Assembly: GCA_024281015.1 (NCBI GenBank)
Contig: JAMXLL010000198.1
Coordinates: 1-38,134, forward strand
Source: Candidatus Binataceae bacterium
Lineage (GTDB): Bacteria; Desulfobacterota; Binatia; Binatales; Binataceae
DNA length: 38,134 nt
Direction: 5' to 3'
The translations under genes and the position numbers were made by a program. This document shows, in pieces, positions 9,024 to 17,548 of the stretch. Below the pieces are notes generated by a model that saw nothing but the letters and a program-made list of their open reading frames with translations, was not told the DNA's origin and did not search any database. Positions within the stretch are counted from its first letter, which is position 1. The number at the start of each line of letters is the position of its first letter.

Positions 9024-9398
9024 TCGCTGCGCACGCCATGGGGACGAAATGCCCGGGGCCGAGTTCTTGATGTTGATAGGACTCAATCCTGTTGGGTGGC
9101 TTTTTCCTACTCGCACATGTTTAGCAGCGCGTCACCGAAGAACCTCCGAGATAGTAAGTTTCGCCATCAATATTGGCGTCGCCCACGGCTTGAATCACGC
9201 CGCGGTTACAGCCGCTGCGCTGAACATGCGCGGCAGCAAAAATAAACCGCTTCCAAGAAAGAACCCTCGCCAGGAATTGATGTTCGACGTCTCTCTCAGC
9301 CGATTGCGGATTACGCCGATAACCAAAAACATCGGCCGCCCCAGAATCACATCGTTGAACAAGGATAAACAATTGGAACCAGACGACGGACGCCAGCG
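9024..9398. other. Intergenic region with a possible decayed - strand gene
   Basis: No intact gene is convincing in this 375-bp stretch. On the - strand, from an ATG at 9332 to about 9132, one frame reads like a small membrane protein (MFLVIGVIRNRL, then FFLGSGLFLLPRMFSAAAV). It is interrupted by a TGA at 9195-9197 and continues in the same frame with FKPWATPILMAKLTISEVL. The TGA is most simply a Trp-to-stop change. No GGUC-loop hairpin follows it, so I do not read it as selenocysteine. Confidence 0.25.
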
Positions 9399-9761
9399 AT
9401 GAAGCAACCGTTTTTAGGCTCGTGGCGCATCGTTGAGATGGAGCTGTGGGCGCGCGACGATCTCGATTTGGTTGGTCCTGCTCACATCCGGTTCAATCGC
9501 AATGGGACGGGAGAATTCCAGTTCATGGCGGTTCAAGGCGAAATGGATTGCCGGTTTGGCGAACGCGACGGCAGCCCAATCGTGGAGTTTTCGTGGTACG
9601 GATCCGAGGAGATGGATAAAGGCTGCGGTCGTGGCTGGGCGAGGTTGGACGCCAACGACGAATTGCATGGCCGCTTTTTCTTTCACCTGGGAGACGACTC
9701 CGCGTTTACCGCTACGCGCGGGCGTGAGGCGGCGAAAACGCGAGCACGCCAGAGGGCTTGA
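9399..9761 (+). CDS. Conserved-looking small protein of unknown function
   Basis: A soluble protein of 120 residues, rich in aromatic and acidic residues, without signal peptide or membrane segment. The order of short strands (LGSWRIVEMELW, IRFNRNGTGEFQFMAV, IVEFSWYGSEEMD, GWARLDANDELHGRFFFHLGDDSAF) suggests a small beta-barrel or lipocalin-like fold ending in a basic tail. I do not recognise the family by name. Only a weak GGA precedes the ATG. It is the second + strand gene between the two BVMOs, 375 bp after the epoxide-hydrolase-like gene, so a shared transcript is uncertain. Confidence 0.65.
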   Translation: MKQPFLGSWRIVEMELWARDDLDLVGPAHIRFNRNGTGEFQFMAVQGEMDCRFGERDGSPIVEFSWYGSEEMDKGCGRGWARLDANDELHGRFFFHLGDDSAFTATRGREAAKTRARQRA

Positions 9762-10162
9762 GCAAAAAAGCTCTCGAGCTAGAGCGTGAAGCCGCTCCTC
9801 AGCGAGACGGCGCGATAGAGGAGCGACAGGTTCGTTCTCAGTCGCGAGATTACGTTTACCCATCTGTAATTGCTGAACCAATCGGCATAATTCGGCACTG
9901 CCCGCTTCGAGACTGCTAACGGTTGCGGCGAGATCGGCAGCGGTGACCGGACTCGACGCGGCGGCTTAGATCCTGATCAGCAGCTCACGGCGCCTTCCTC
10001 CACAGGGCGTCCGGCACGGGTCGTGACAGTCGCTCCATCCAACCTTGTCGCCTCATTTACACGAATCAACTATTAAATTGTCGGTATAATTGCTGGAACG
10101 TTACTATTGACAATGATCAATAATTCCACGAGTGTTACACGGACGGTTGCCGAAAAACGTCC
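9762..10162. other. Intergenic region upstream of the MarR gene
   Basis: The first 200 bp hold nothing I can support. A - strand frame around 9800-9965 reads as an alpha-helical stretch (DLAATVSSLEAGSAELCRLV), but it has no start codon or ribosome site and runs on antisense to the 120-residue gene. The last 90 bp contain a perfect -10 hexamer TATAAT at 10085-10090 and the dyad at 10105-10122. Together these look like the promoter region of the MarR gene. Confidence 0.4.
10105..10122. promoter_or_regulatory. Inverted repeat upstream of the MarR gene, probable autoregulatory operator
   Basis: TATTGA, a six-base spacer CAATGA, then TCAATA form a perfect 6-bp dyad 41 bp before the MarR ATG and just downstream of a TATAAT hexamer at 10085-10090. 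MarR proteins commonly bind such 16-20 bp palindromes in their own promoters. The half-site TTGA/TCAA recurs at 10908-10921 before the second BVMO. Confidence 0.5.
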
Positions 10163-10756
10163 ATGGTGAAAAAGACCGCGAATCAGGCCAAAGGCCCCCT
10201 GCTGCCAGCAAACCGGAGGGCCGCGGGCGAGTTGATGGAGTTCTTTTATCCGGTCCATTACGAAATCGGGATCGCGCTTGAAGACGTGGTGCGGGCTGAC
10301 CAGCTCTCGCGTCCGCAGGCCGCAAGCTTATGGCTTATCCGATCCCAGGGTGAAGATGGCTGCCGGATGCGCCGCAAGGACATCGAAGCAAACCTGCGGC
10401 GCTGGTTCGAAATCACCAGCGCGGCGGTCTCGCGCGCGCTCCGCGCGATGATGCGGCCGCCGCTACAGCTTATCCAAATCCGCGAAGATCCGAGGTCAGG
10501 GCGCGAAAAACTGGTGTCGCTGACGCCCAAGGGCAAAGCGTTTCTGGACGCCGTCGCGACGAAGGCTACTCAGGTATTGGCCAGCCTCATTGAAGATGCG
10601 CCGCCCGAGGTAATCGATGCAGCGATTCTCTACTTTCGCCACCTGACGGGCGCCTTTAATCAGTGGCGGACCCGAACGCGCTTCCGCCTGATTCAACCCG
10701 CTCAGGAAAAACCCGGTGAATCCCGGAAAGGTTCCAAGCGATCAGCGGATGGATGA
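10163..10756 (+). CDS. MarR-family transcriptional regulator
   Basis: A 197-residue winged-helix DNA-binding protein. A helix-turn-helix occupies about 68-97 (RRKDIEANLRRWFEITSAAV), followed by the wing and the family signature EDPRSGREKLVSLTPKG (108-124), equivalent to the D-x-R-D-x-R...LTxxG signature of MarR. The N- and C-terminal helices should form the dimer and ligand pocket. No good Shine-Dalgarno site precedes the ATG. It lies 181 bp before the BVMO 2 start on the same strand. With dyads before both genes, it is the likely regulator of the monooxygenase. MarR members usually respond to small aromatic or hydrophobic ligands; the ligand here is unknown. Confidence 0.85.
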   Translation: MVKKTANQAKGPLLPANRRAAGELMEFFYPVHYEIGIALEDVVRADQLSRPQAASLWLIRSQGEDGCRMRRKDIEANLRRWFEITSAAVSRALRAMMRPPLQLIQIREDPRSGREKLVSLTPKGKAFLDAVATKATQVLASLIEDAPPEVIDAAILYFRHLTGAFNQWRTRTRFRLIQPAQEKPGESRKGSKRSADG

Positions 10757-10907
10757 AGTCTATTTACCTTTTTATGGCCTACCCTGCTGCAACCCTTCGA
10801 AAAGGGCAAGCGCAGGTTCTTCGCAACCGTTTTGTATACCTGCAATTAGACACTGTGACCTCAGAAGATCGTATGGCGCGCCGGGAGAGTTACCGTCGGG
10901 AAGGTAA

Positions 10908-10921
10908 GTTGATCGGTCAAC
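10908..10921. promoter_or_regulatory. TTGA-TCGG-TCAA dyad before BVMO 2, possible operator
   Basis: GTTGA, four-base spacer TCGG, TCAAC: a perfect 5-bp inverted repeat ending two bases before the GGGAGG ribosome site of the BVMO gene. It shares the TTGA/TCAA half-sites of the dyad upstream of the MarR gene, though with a 4-base rather than 6-base spacer. Binding by the neighbouring MarR protein is an inference. Confidence 0.35.
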
Positions 10922-10937
10922 AGGGAGGATGATTATC

Positions 10938-12536
10938 GTGACCCAAGAGTATGATGCTATCGTCATCGGGGCTGGCGTATCTGGCTTGTATACGCTGTAT
11001 AAACTCCGTGAGCTTGGCCTTTCGGCACGGGTGTTCGAGGCCGGGACCAATATTGGGGGTACGTGGTACTGGAATCGCTACCCCGGTGCCCGTTTCGACT
11101 CTGAGAGCTATTCCTACCAATACTCATTCTCCCAGGCGTTGATTGACGAATGGGAGTGGAGCGAGCATTTCTCCGGCCAGCCGGAAGTCGAGCGGTATCT
11201 GCACTTTGTCGCCGACAAATTCGATCTCAAACGCGACATCGAGTGCAATGCTCGCGTTGCGACTGTCATATACGACGAAGCAAACAAGCAGTGGGAGATT
11301 GAGACGCACAACGGTTTGCGCGCCCGGGCGCGCTACGTGATCTGCGCCACCGGCCTGCTCTCGGCACACCAGTTTCCAGAGTATGAAGGAGTTGAAGACT
11401 TCACCGGCTTATCGCTGCACAGCGCCCGGTGGCCGAAGGAACCGGTTGACTTCAGAGGCAAGCGCGTCGGCATCATCGGCACGGGCCCGACTGGGGTGCA
11501 GATCATTCAGAGTATTGCCCCAGAATGTGGGGAGCTGACCGTTTTTCAGCGGACCGCCAATTGGTGTACGCCTCTGCGTAACCGCCCAATTACTGTGGAG
11601 GAACAACGGAAATTAAAACAACAAGCGCGCGAGATTTTTGCCTTGTGCAAGCGTACCTGGGCTGGCTTCATTCACGAGCCGGACCCACGCGCCGCTATGG
11701 ACGTGCCGAAAGAACAGCGCCTGGCCCGCTATCAGGAGTTGTACGAACGCGGCGGCTTTGCGCTATGGCTTGGGAATTACAGTGATTCCTTTATGTCTCA
11801 GGAAGCTGCTGATGAGGTCGCCGACTTTCTCGCGAACAAGATCCGCGAGCGCGTCACCGACCCTGCGGTGGCCGAAAAACTGATCCCGAAACACACCTTC
11901 GGCACCAAGCGGTGCCCAGGCGAGAAGAATTACTATGAGGCCTTCAACCGCGATAACGTCAGACTAATTGATCTACGCGAAGCGCCGATTACGAAAATCA
12001 CCGGGTCCGGGATCGAGACCGCCAACGGGTTGCATGAACTCGATGTGATTATCTATGCCACAGGGTTTCATAGCGTCACTGGCGAGCTGCTTCGTATGGA
12101 CATCCGGGGCCAAAACGGGCGCTCACTCCAAGAGCATTGGTCCGACGGACCACGAACCAACCTCGGCGTTCAATTTTCGGGATTCCCCAACCTCTGGGCT
12201 ATCATGGGACCTCATAATCCAGCCGTGTTCTGCAATATCACGCGGTGTGCTGAGACCAATGTCGAATGGATAATTGATTGTATTCGTTACATGCGTGAGC
12301 ATGGATTCGAGACCATGACCACAACTGTCGAGGCCGAAGACGCGTGGACCAGGCGCTGTTATGAATCCGCCAAGGGGATGCTCATCAATGACATGCAAGA
12401 TTCCTGGTTTTTCGGCAGTACCAATCCCAAGAACGTGCGCGGCCGCTTCCTCTTATTTGCGGGCGGCGTACCGCTGTATCGGCAGATCTTTGCCGACGTT
12501 GCCGCGAGGGGCTACGAAGGCTTCGAGTTGCGCTAG
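10938..12536 (+). CDS. Baeyer-Villiger / flavin-containing monooxygenase (BVMO 2)
   Basis: A second class B flavoprotein monooxygenase (532 residues from the GTG at 10938) with the same expected chemistry as the one at 6377. It has GAGVSG (11-16), GGTWYWNRYPGARFD (40-54), the BVMO fingerprint FTGLSLHSARWP (155-166) and GTGPTG (181-186). An ATG nine bases earlier (10929) abuts the GGAGG at 10924-10928 and cannot be served by it. The GTG at 10938 has the ideal 9-base spacing and is preferred. The two BVMOs share the core motifs, but their loops differ throughout, so they are old paralogues rather than a recent duplication and probably differ in ketone preference. Confidence 0.93.
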   Translation: MTQEYDAIVIGAGVSGLYTLYKLRELGLSARVFEAGTNIGGTWYWNRYPGARFDSESYSYQYSFSQALIDEWEWSEHFSGQPEVERYLHFVADKFDLKRDIECNARVATVIYDEANKQWEIETHNGLRARARYVICATGLLSAHQFPEYEGVEDFTGLSLHSARWPKEPVDFRGKRVGIIGTGPTGVQIIQSIAPECGELTVFQRTANWCTPLRNRPITVEEQRKLKQQAREIFALCKRTWAGFIHEPDPRAAMDVPKEQRLARYQELYERGGFALWLGNYSDSFMSQEAADEVADFLANKIRERVTDPAVAEKLIPKHTFGTKRCPGEKNYYEAFNRDNVRLIDLREAPITKITGSGIETANGLHELDVIIYATGFHSVTGELLRMDIRGQNGRSLQEHWSDGPRTNLGVQFSGFPNLWAIMGPHNPAVFCNITRCAETNVEWIIDCIRYMREHGFETMTTTVEAEDAWTRRCYESAKGMLINDMQDSWFFGSTNPKNVRGRFLLFAGGVPLYRQIFADVAARGYEGFELR

Positions 12537-12663
12537 CGGGACCGACCAGATGAAAACGACTAAGCTCTTCGGATCAAAATCACGGGAGCGCTTGAACAAA
12601 GTGGTGGGACTGACGGAGTGAGTCACAGGACAGCACTTCAGCTTTAGTATCTGATTGTCAGCG

Positions 12664-12949
12664 TGCAGGGATCTACTATTATAGTGTGTTAATGCGAAGA
12701 ACTGGAGATTGGATATCAGCTGAAGTGCTACGCACGCAATCCGCTTACACGCGTCGCACCAGCGGAATACAAAACGCTGCCTTCGCTCGAAACCGCGCCA
12801 GTGATTACTGCGGCGATCTCGTTCTTGGCGAGTTCGGTGCAATTATGCAAGATACAATCGCCAAGTACGGCGCGGGCGCCCTCGTGGTCAAGCCAGACAG
12901 CCCCGAGTTTACCGACTACCTATACTGGTTCCATTTCGCGACGGTTTGA
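12664..12949 (+). pseudogene. Decayed glutathione S-transferase (N-terminal half)
   Basis: Three reading frames together spell the thioredoxin-like domain of a GST. The frame starting at 12693 gives CEELEIGYQLKCYARNPL and then APAEYKTLPSLETAPVIT, matching the family's EELGxPYELxxYxR...APxEYKxLHPLGxAPVI. After 12809 the frame shifts by one base and continues as GDLVLGEFGAIMQDTIAKYG and then KPDSPEFTDYLYWFHFA, matching the ExGAI...LxY-IxxKYG...YLYWxHFA block. A TAA at 12690-12692 interrupts the start of the domain. The helical C-terminal domain is missing and the TRIC gene on the other strand begins at once. At least two lesions plus truncation argue for real decay rather than sequencing error. 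Confidence 0.65.
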
Positions 12950-12978
12950 CCAGTTGCCGCAGAGCAGCATGACCTTCG

Positions 12979-13632
12979 TCATAGGTCAGTCTCCCCGTCC
13001 GGACTTCCGTGCCAGCGGGCATGCGGCGCCCGCCAGCCGAAGAAAATCGCCATCACCCGCAGAAGGATGCATACCGCTGCACCAAACAGCATCGGCAAGA
13101 GCGGAGGCAGTCCCAGTGCTTCTCCGACCGAAACGATCACTCCGGCAGCCAGTGCCGCTATGGCGTAGAGATCCTCGTGCAGCACAAACGGGATCTGGCC
13201 GGCGAGGACATCTCGTGTCATCCCTCCGCCAATTCCGGAAATCATGCCAAGCACCGCTGCTATAACCGGATTTATCCCGTAGCTGATCGCTTTCTCCGCA
13301 CCGGTGACGGCGAACAGGCCAAGTCCGAGCGCGTCCAGCACCAGCACGGAATGGCTCACCAATTGCTCTGCTGGATAAGCAAAGAAAACCACTAAACCGC
13401 CGATTATTGTGATGGCGAAATCGTGCCAATTGGCGATGGTCGCTGGGGGCACCGCGCCGATTAAGACGTCGCGCGTGATTCCACCGGCCACTCCCACGAC
13501 CCAGGACAGAAACAAGACCCCGAATATATCGAACCGCTTTTGGACTGCGAGCACTGCACCGCTGAGCGCAAATACAAATGTACCTGCTCCATCTAGACTG
13601 GAGATCAAGACTTGTGGGATAGCAGCATGCAT
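12979..13632 (-). CDS. TRIC-type cation channel family protein (UPF0126, YicG/YadS-like)
   Basis: A 217-residue inner-membrane protein with about seven hydrophobic helices arranged as two similar halves. Each half carries the family signature: GGITRDVLIG at 50-59 and GGGMTRDVLAG at 135-145. Bacterial members of this family are related to trimeric intracellular cation channels. The C-terminus is a short basic tail. The ATG at 13632 has no clear Shine-Dalgarno site. Its 3' end runs up against the GST remnant on the opposite strand. It probably forms its own transcript, since the gene upstream on this strand ends 185 bp away. Confidence 0.9.
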   Translation of the reverse strand: MHAAIPQVLISSLDGAGTFVFALSGAVLAVQKRFDIFGVLFLSWVVGVAGGITRDVLIGAVPPATIANWHDFAITIIGGLVVFFAYPAEQLVSHSVLVLDALGLGLFAVTGAEKAISYGINPVIAAVLGMISGIGGGMTRDVLAGQIPFVLHEDLYAIAALAAGVIVSVGEALGLPPLLPMLFGAAVCILLRVMAIFFGWRAPHARWHGSPDGETDL

Positions 13633-13817
13633 GCTCGCAAATGTTAGGGAAGCTCAGCGCACTTGCGAACGCCGCATTTAGTCGAGGCGCTCATGGAAAT
13701 CACCCCTGGTTGCGCACGGTGAGCCGGCCGTCGCTCATAATCGGCAGGAACACCTACGCCAGCAGCAAGGCTTGCATCTAGTAGTTGTAGCTAGACGAAT
13801 CAACTTGTAGAAGTTTC

Positions 13818-15098
13818 CTAGGCGGCTGCATACCCATCGATCAGCCATGCACCTGCCGCGGCGAGCATAGCCTCAATTCCTGCACGCAGTGTGGGATTGA
13901 TTACCGGTGCGAAATCAGGCGCATGGTTTGCGGGAATCTCGTCGAGTTTTCCAGCCCGCTCTGCCACATTGTATCTGTCCGGGTCGATGCCGCCGATTAC
14001 CCAAAACACCGACGGCACATTCCAGGCAGTGCCGAACAGACCGAAATCTTCGCTGGCTGTCACAGGCTCTATCTCGCGCACTTTGTCCTCGCCAAAATGG
14101 CGCTTCAGCGCCGCCACGACCTTCTGGGTGGCGGCCTCGTTGTTCCGTGTCAGCGGGAATTCACTTATCACTGAGTAGTCAGGCGGTTTCGGCGCACCCG
14201 AGGCGGCCGCTTCCGCTTCGAGTATGCGCTTGATTGCGGCCAGTACGCGCGTGCGCACGTTATCTTTGAAGGTGCGAACGTTGAGCCGGAGCAGAGCTTG
14301 ATCCGGGATTACGTTCTCGTTCATTCCGGCGCGAAGAGTGCCAACTGTGACTACGGCACTGTCCGTCATCGCGACCTCGCGTGACACGACCGTCTGCAGG
14401 CGCAACACAGCGGAGGCCGCCATCACAATGGGATCAACGCTTCTTTGCGGCATCGAACCATGTGCCCCGCGGCCGAAGAGCGTCACCTCCCAGCTATCCC
14501 CCGCCGAAAGCATGATGCCACTACGCCAACCAATCTCTCCGGCACGGAGCGGCACCACGTGCTGGCCGAGCGTTACATCCGGTTTTGGAAAGCGCGTGAC
14601 CATCCCATCTGCGATCATGGCGCGGGCGCCCTGGCCTACTTCCTCTCCGGGCTGGAACACGGCCATTACCGTACCGGTCCACTTGTCGCGATTCTCGGCC
14701 AACACCCGCGTCGCGCCCATCAGCCAGGTAACGTGCATGTCGTGCCCGCAGGAATGCGCGATCGAGGTGGCCTGGCCGAAGCGGTCGGTACCGCTCGCCC
14801 TGCTGGCATAGGGCAGGCCAGTGCTCTCGCGAACCGGAAGCGCATCCATGTCGGCGCGCATTAGAACCGTCGCGCCGTTTCCGTTGTGCAGCAATCCCAC
14901 TACGCCGGTGCCACCAACCCCCTCGGTTATCCTAAACCCCTGTTCCCGTAGCCAAGCTGAAACAATGCCTGCTGTGCGGTGCTCCTGCATCGATAATTCG
15001 GGATGGGCGTGAATGTCTTTGTACACCTCTTCCAACTTGGCGAGCAGATCGCCGGAGGGGCTGGGCAGTGCATCAGCAGCATCGGTACGCTCCGTCAT
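13818..15098 (-). CDS. M20-family amidohydrolase (hippurate hydrolase / HipO-like)
   Basis: A cytoplasmic metal-dependent amidohydrolase of 426 residues in the M20D group, which splits N-acyl amino acids or related amides. Visible signatures are RADMDALP (81-88), HSCGHDMH (115-122), QPGEE (149-153), an ASEDFGLFG metal-ligand motif and NHAPDFAP near the C-terminus. A lid/dimerisation domain occupies roughly the third fifth of the protein. Length is normal. It lies 99 bp downstream of the pirin gene on the same strand, so co-transcription is possible. The natural substrate is not predictable within the family. Confidence 0.92.
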   Translation of the reverse strand: MTERTDAADALPSPSGDLLAKLEEVYKDIHAHPELSMQEHRTAGIVSAWLREQGFRITEGVGGTGVVGLLHNGNGATVLMRADMDALPVRESTGLPYASRASGTDRFGQATSIAHSCGHDMHVTWLMGATRVLAENRDKWTGTVMAVFQPGEEVGQGARAMIADGMVTRFPKPDVTLGQHVVPLRAGEIGWRSGIMLSAGDSWEVTLFGRGAHGSMPQRSVDPIVMAASAVLRLQTVVSREVAMTDSAVVTVGTLRAGMNENVIPDQALLRLNVRTFKDNVRTRVLAAIKRILEAEAAASGAPKPPDYSVISEFPLTRNNEAATQKVVAALKRHFGEDKVREIEPVTASEDFGLFGTAWNVPSVFWVIGGIDPDRYNVAERAGKLDEIPANHAPDFAPVINPTLRAGIEAMLAAAGAWLIDGYAAA

Positions 15099-15197
15099 GG
15101 GTCTTCCCCTATCATGTCATCAGGCTAGCCATTCCACGCAGCCGACCGTGTATTCGACAAGCCGCATCCATTAATCGAAAATCGACTGCCAATAGGG

Positions 15198-15899
15198 TTA
15201 GCCTGCGAGGTCAAATAGCAGAACCTCGCCTCCCGAATCGGAGCCGATCGATATCAAAGCTTCATTCTCGATCGCTGCCCCGTCACCGGCCTTTAATAGT
15301 GTGCCGTTCAGGTTGGCATCGCCGCGGGCTACGTGTAGCCAGGCCTTGTGCCCGGACGCTGTTGCATGGGTCAGCGTCTGTCCCGAATCCAGCAGGGCAG
15401 CAAAAACGCATGCGTCCTGCTGGATGTGGACGGAACCCTCGGCCCCGTCGGAAGAAGCGATAAGTCGCAGACGCGCCCGCTTTTCCTCATCACTAAAGAA
15501 TATTTGCTCATATGCGGGAGGGAGATTTGTCCGTGCTGGTATCAACCAGATTTGGAGGAAATGCACCGGCTCCTTGATCGAGGCGTTGTATTCACTGTGC
15601 GTGACGCCGGTCCCGGCACTCATGCGTTGCACTTCGCCGGCTCTGATTACCGAACCATTACCCATGCTGTCTTTATGTTCCAGCGCACCAGAGAGGACGT
15701 AGGAGATTATTTCCATATCGCGATGACTATGCGCTGGAAATCCCCTTCCCGGTGCGACCGTATCGTCATTAATAACGCGCAGCGCGCCAAACCCTACAAA
15801 TCTAGGGTCGTAATAGTCGGCAAACGAAAAAGTATGAAACGTACTTAGCCAACCATAATCAGCGTGTCCCCGTTCCTCTGCTCTGCGTACCGTCAACAT
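15198..15899 (-). CDS. Pirin family bicupin (YhhW-like, quercetinase type)
   Basis: A 233-residue bicupin. The N-terminal cupin keeps all four pirin metal ligands at the standard spacing: H57 and H59 (PAHSHRDME), H101 and E103 (THSEYN). The sequence DYYDPRFVGFGALRVINDD is typical of the YhhW group, some members of which open quercetin with oxygen. The C-terminal cupin appears to lack a metal site. It is transcribed divergently from the SDR at 16023 across 123 bp that must hold both promoters. Quercetinase activity is known for E. coli YhhW, but the role here is not established. Confidence 0.9.
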   Translation of the reverse strand: MLTVRRAEERGHADYGWLSTFHTFSFADYYDPRFVGFGALRVINDDTVAPGRGFPAHSHRDMEIISYVLSGALEHKDSMGNGSVIRAGEVQRMSAGTGVTHSEYNASIKEPVHFLQIWLIPARTNLPPAYEQIFFSDEEKRARLRLIASSDGAEGSVHIQQDACVFAALLDSGQTLTHATASGHKAWLHVARGDANLNGTLLKAGDGAAIENEALISIGSDSGGEVLLFDLAG

Positions 15900-16022
15900 A
15901 AATAATCTCCTGCCGTGTGGCTCGAACCCTCAATATCTATCACCCGAACTATCAGTTTACTTCCCTGATTGGCCGTGAGATAAGGCAATCTCTCAAATAG
16001 CTCAATGTGAGGTCCGGGAATA

Positions 16023-16802
16023 ATGGCGCAGGGAAGAATCGCTGATCGGGTAGCCATCGTGACTGGCGGCGGGTCGGGTATCGGGAAGGCGACCGTAGAG
16101 GTATTTGCGCAGGAAGGCGCCAAAGTCATCGTGGGTGATCTGCCAGACAGCGCGGGCGACGAGGTCGCCAGATCGATTGGCGGCACGTTCGTGGCGACCG
16201 ATGTAGGCGATCCTAAACAGGTCGAGCGGCTGGTGCGCACCGCGGTCGATAAATTCGGCCGGCTCGACATAATGTACAACAATGCCGGTATCGGCCTGAC
16301 GTCGCCGCTGCTGGAACATTCCGACGAACTTTACGCGAAAACGATTCGAGTAGATCTTGACGGGGTGTTCTGGGGACTTCGTTACGCCGGCAGGGTGATG
16401 GTCGCGCAAAAAGGCGGAGCGATCGTGAATACCGCGTCGGTCGCGGGCATTCGCGGCAGCGTGGGATTATCGGCCTACAACGCAGCCAAACACGGCGTCA
16501 TCGGGCTGACCCGCAACGCAGCCCTTGAACTCGCGCCGGCAGGCATACGGGTGAACTGTGTATGTCCCGGAATCGTCGACACACCATTGGTCGCCCGCGC
16601 GTTCGGCCATACCGAAGCCATTCGCGAAACTATGCATCGCTTCCATCCACTCGGCCGAATGGCGCGGCCGGTCGAGATCGCGAAATGCGTGCTCTTCCTG
16701 GCCTCCGACGACGCATCGTTCGTCACTGGGCATGCGCTCGTGGTCGATGGCGGTCTTTGCGCCGGTGTCGGCAACACCGCAGGCATCACCGACAATCAGT
16801 AG
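16023..16802 (+). CDS. Short-chain dehydrogenase/reductase (classical SDR)
   Basis: A 259-residue NAD(P)-dependent oxidoreductase with cofactor motif TGGGSGIG (14-21), NNAG (86-89), catalytic S139, Y152 and K156 (YNAAK), and the PG-x-VDTP substrate loop. An Asp at the end of beta-2 (D39) favours NAD(H) over NADP(H). GTGAGG lies about 9 bases before the ATG. It is divergent from pirin and convergent with the cupin gene, with a terminator between. As part of a neighbourhood rich in monooxygenases it may oxidise an alcohol to a ketone, but SDR substrates cannot be inferred from sequence. Confidence 0.92.
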   Translation: MAQGRIADRVAIVTGGGSGIGKATVEVFAQEGAKVIVGDLPDSAGDEVARSIGGTFVATDVGDPKQVERLVRTAVDKFGRLDIMYNNAGIGLTSPLLEHSDELYAKTIRVDLDGVFWGLRYAGRVMVAQKGGAIVNTASVAGIRGSVGLSAYNAAKHGVIGLTRNAALELAPAGIRVNCVCPGIVDTPLVARAFGHTEAIRETMHRFHPLGRMARPVEIAKCVLFLASDDASFVTGHALVVDGGLCAGVGNTAGITDNQ

Positions 16803-16977
16803 CGGCAACGACCCGGCGCCTCACTTTCACCTACCGATCGAGGAGTTTATGCCCCTATGGGGGGCGGTGCTTACGCTAACCATTCCATTTAACGACCTCA
16901 GCCGCGCCTTGATGTGGGATTTCCATGTCAACCGGTGAGCACGAGTCCGCGAACCCTAAAACTGGCGGCGACGGAGC

Positions 16978-17005
16978 AGGCCTGCCCGATCAAGGGCAGG
17001 CCTTT
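16978..17005 (+). terminator. Perfect 10-bp hairpin between convergent genes
   Basis: AGGCCTGCCC, loop GATCAA, GGGCAGGCCT, then TTT on the + strand. The stem is perfect and GC-rich, but the T-run is short. It lies 12 bp beyond the cupin stop (- strand) and 175 bp beyond the SDR stop (+ strand), so it may end both transcripts. On the - strand an A-rich stretch precedes it and no T-run follows. Confidence 0.65.
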
Positions 17006-17015
17006 GTACGCCGGT

Positions 17016-17453
17016 TCAGCGTTCGGGAGGTGCAAAGATCGTCAGGCCGAACAGCGGCTCGCTGCCCGTCCGCAAGGTGTGCATTGCGCCGGCCGGAATT
17101 GTTACTACATCGCCCGCCTTGATTTCCTGCTCTTTGCCGGAGACCCGCGCGGTCGCGCGGCCGTCGATCACGTAGATTATCTGGTCGCCGCGATGGCTGT
17201 TTTCGTGGTCGTTGCTGAAGTTAGCCGGTATCGTAAACACCATCGACTCGCTCTGCGGCGTTTTGCCCAGGTTGCGAGCTGCAGGTTTATCAGCACCGCC
17301 ACGATGCGCGAACACGTTTTCAACTCCCAGTCCGCCATTGGCCGCACTGCCATCGGCGAGTTCCATCATCTGCTTCTCGAAAAGCTCATCCGAGATTAAA
17401 CCCTTGCGATAGGCTTTGAGGAGCTGCTGAACCTCGAAATCCTTGGTTGCCAT
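17016..17453 (-). CDS. Cupin-domain protein
   Basis: A 145-residue single-cupin protein. An N-terminal helical segment (QLLKAYRKGLISDELFEKQM, 9-28) is followed by the barrel with HENSHRGDQIIYV (83-95) as cupin motif 1 and GDVVTIPAGAMHTL (114-127) as motif 2. These supply two or three histidines for a metal. A strong Shine-Dalgarno AAGGAGG lies 9 bases before the ATG. It is the last gene of a - strand operon, 95 bp after the flavoenzyme stop. No enzyme activity can be assigned; single cupins of this type may be metal-dependent oxygenases, isomerases or sensors. Confidence 0.85.
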   Translation of the reverse strand: MATKDFEVQQLLKAYRKGLISDELFEKQMMELADGSAANGGLGVENVFAHRGGADKPAARNLGKTPQSESMVFTIPANFSNDHENSHRGDQIIYVIDGRATARVSGKEQEIKAGDVVTIPAGAMHTLRTGSEPLFGLTIFAPPER

Positions 17454-17548
17454 CTGACTCTACCTCCTTTTTGCGAGCATCCGAATAGACGAACCGCCCG
17501 ACTCGACGCATACCACGAATTGCGCCGGGCCTGCTATCAGCAGCGTTG

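Noticed and set aside
9132-9332. A second possible selenocysteine TGA on the - strand at 9195-9197
   Set aside because: No GGUC-loop hairpin follows, the position is not a known redox site, and TGG-to-TGA decay explains it better.
9800-9965. Helical - strand frame upstream of the MarR gene
   Set aside because: It has no start codon or ribosome site and runs on antisense to the 120-residue gene.
10093-10102. Similarity of CTGGAACGTT upstream of marR to the 21-bp repeat unit at 37006
   Set aside because: Only ten bases match, in unrelated contexts; chance is sufficient.
12550-12621. A 23-codon frame (MKTTKLFGSKSRERLNKVVG...) after BVMO 2
   Set aside because: It has no Shine-Dalgarno site and no recognisable homology. 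It could be a fragment but is not supportable.
16849-16938. A 29-codon frame with AGGAG nearby between the SDR gene and the terminator
   Set aside because: The AGGAG to ATG spacing is only three bases and the product is too short to judge. It may be a remnant, but there is no further support.
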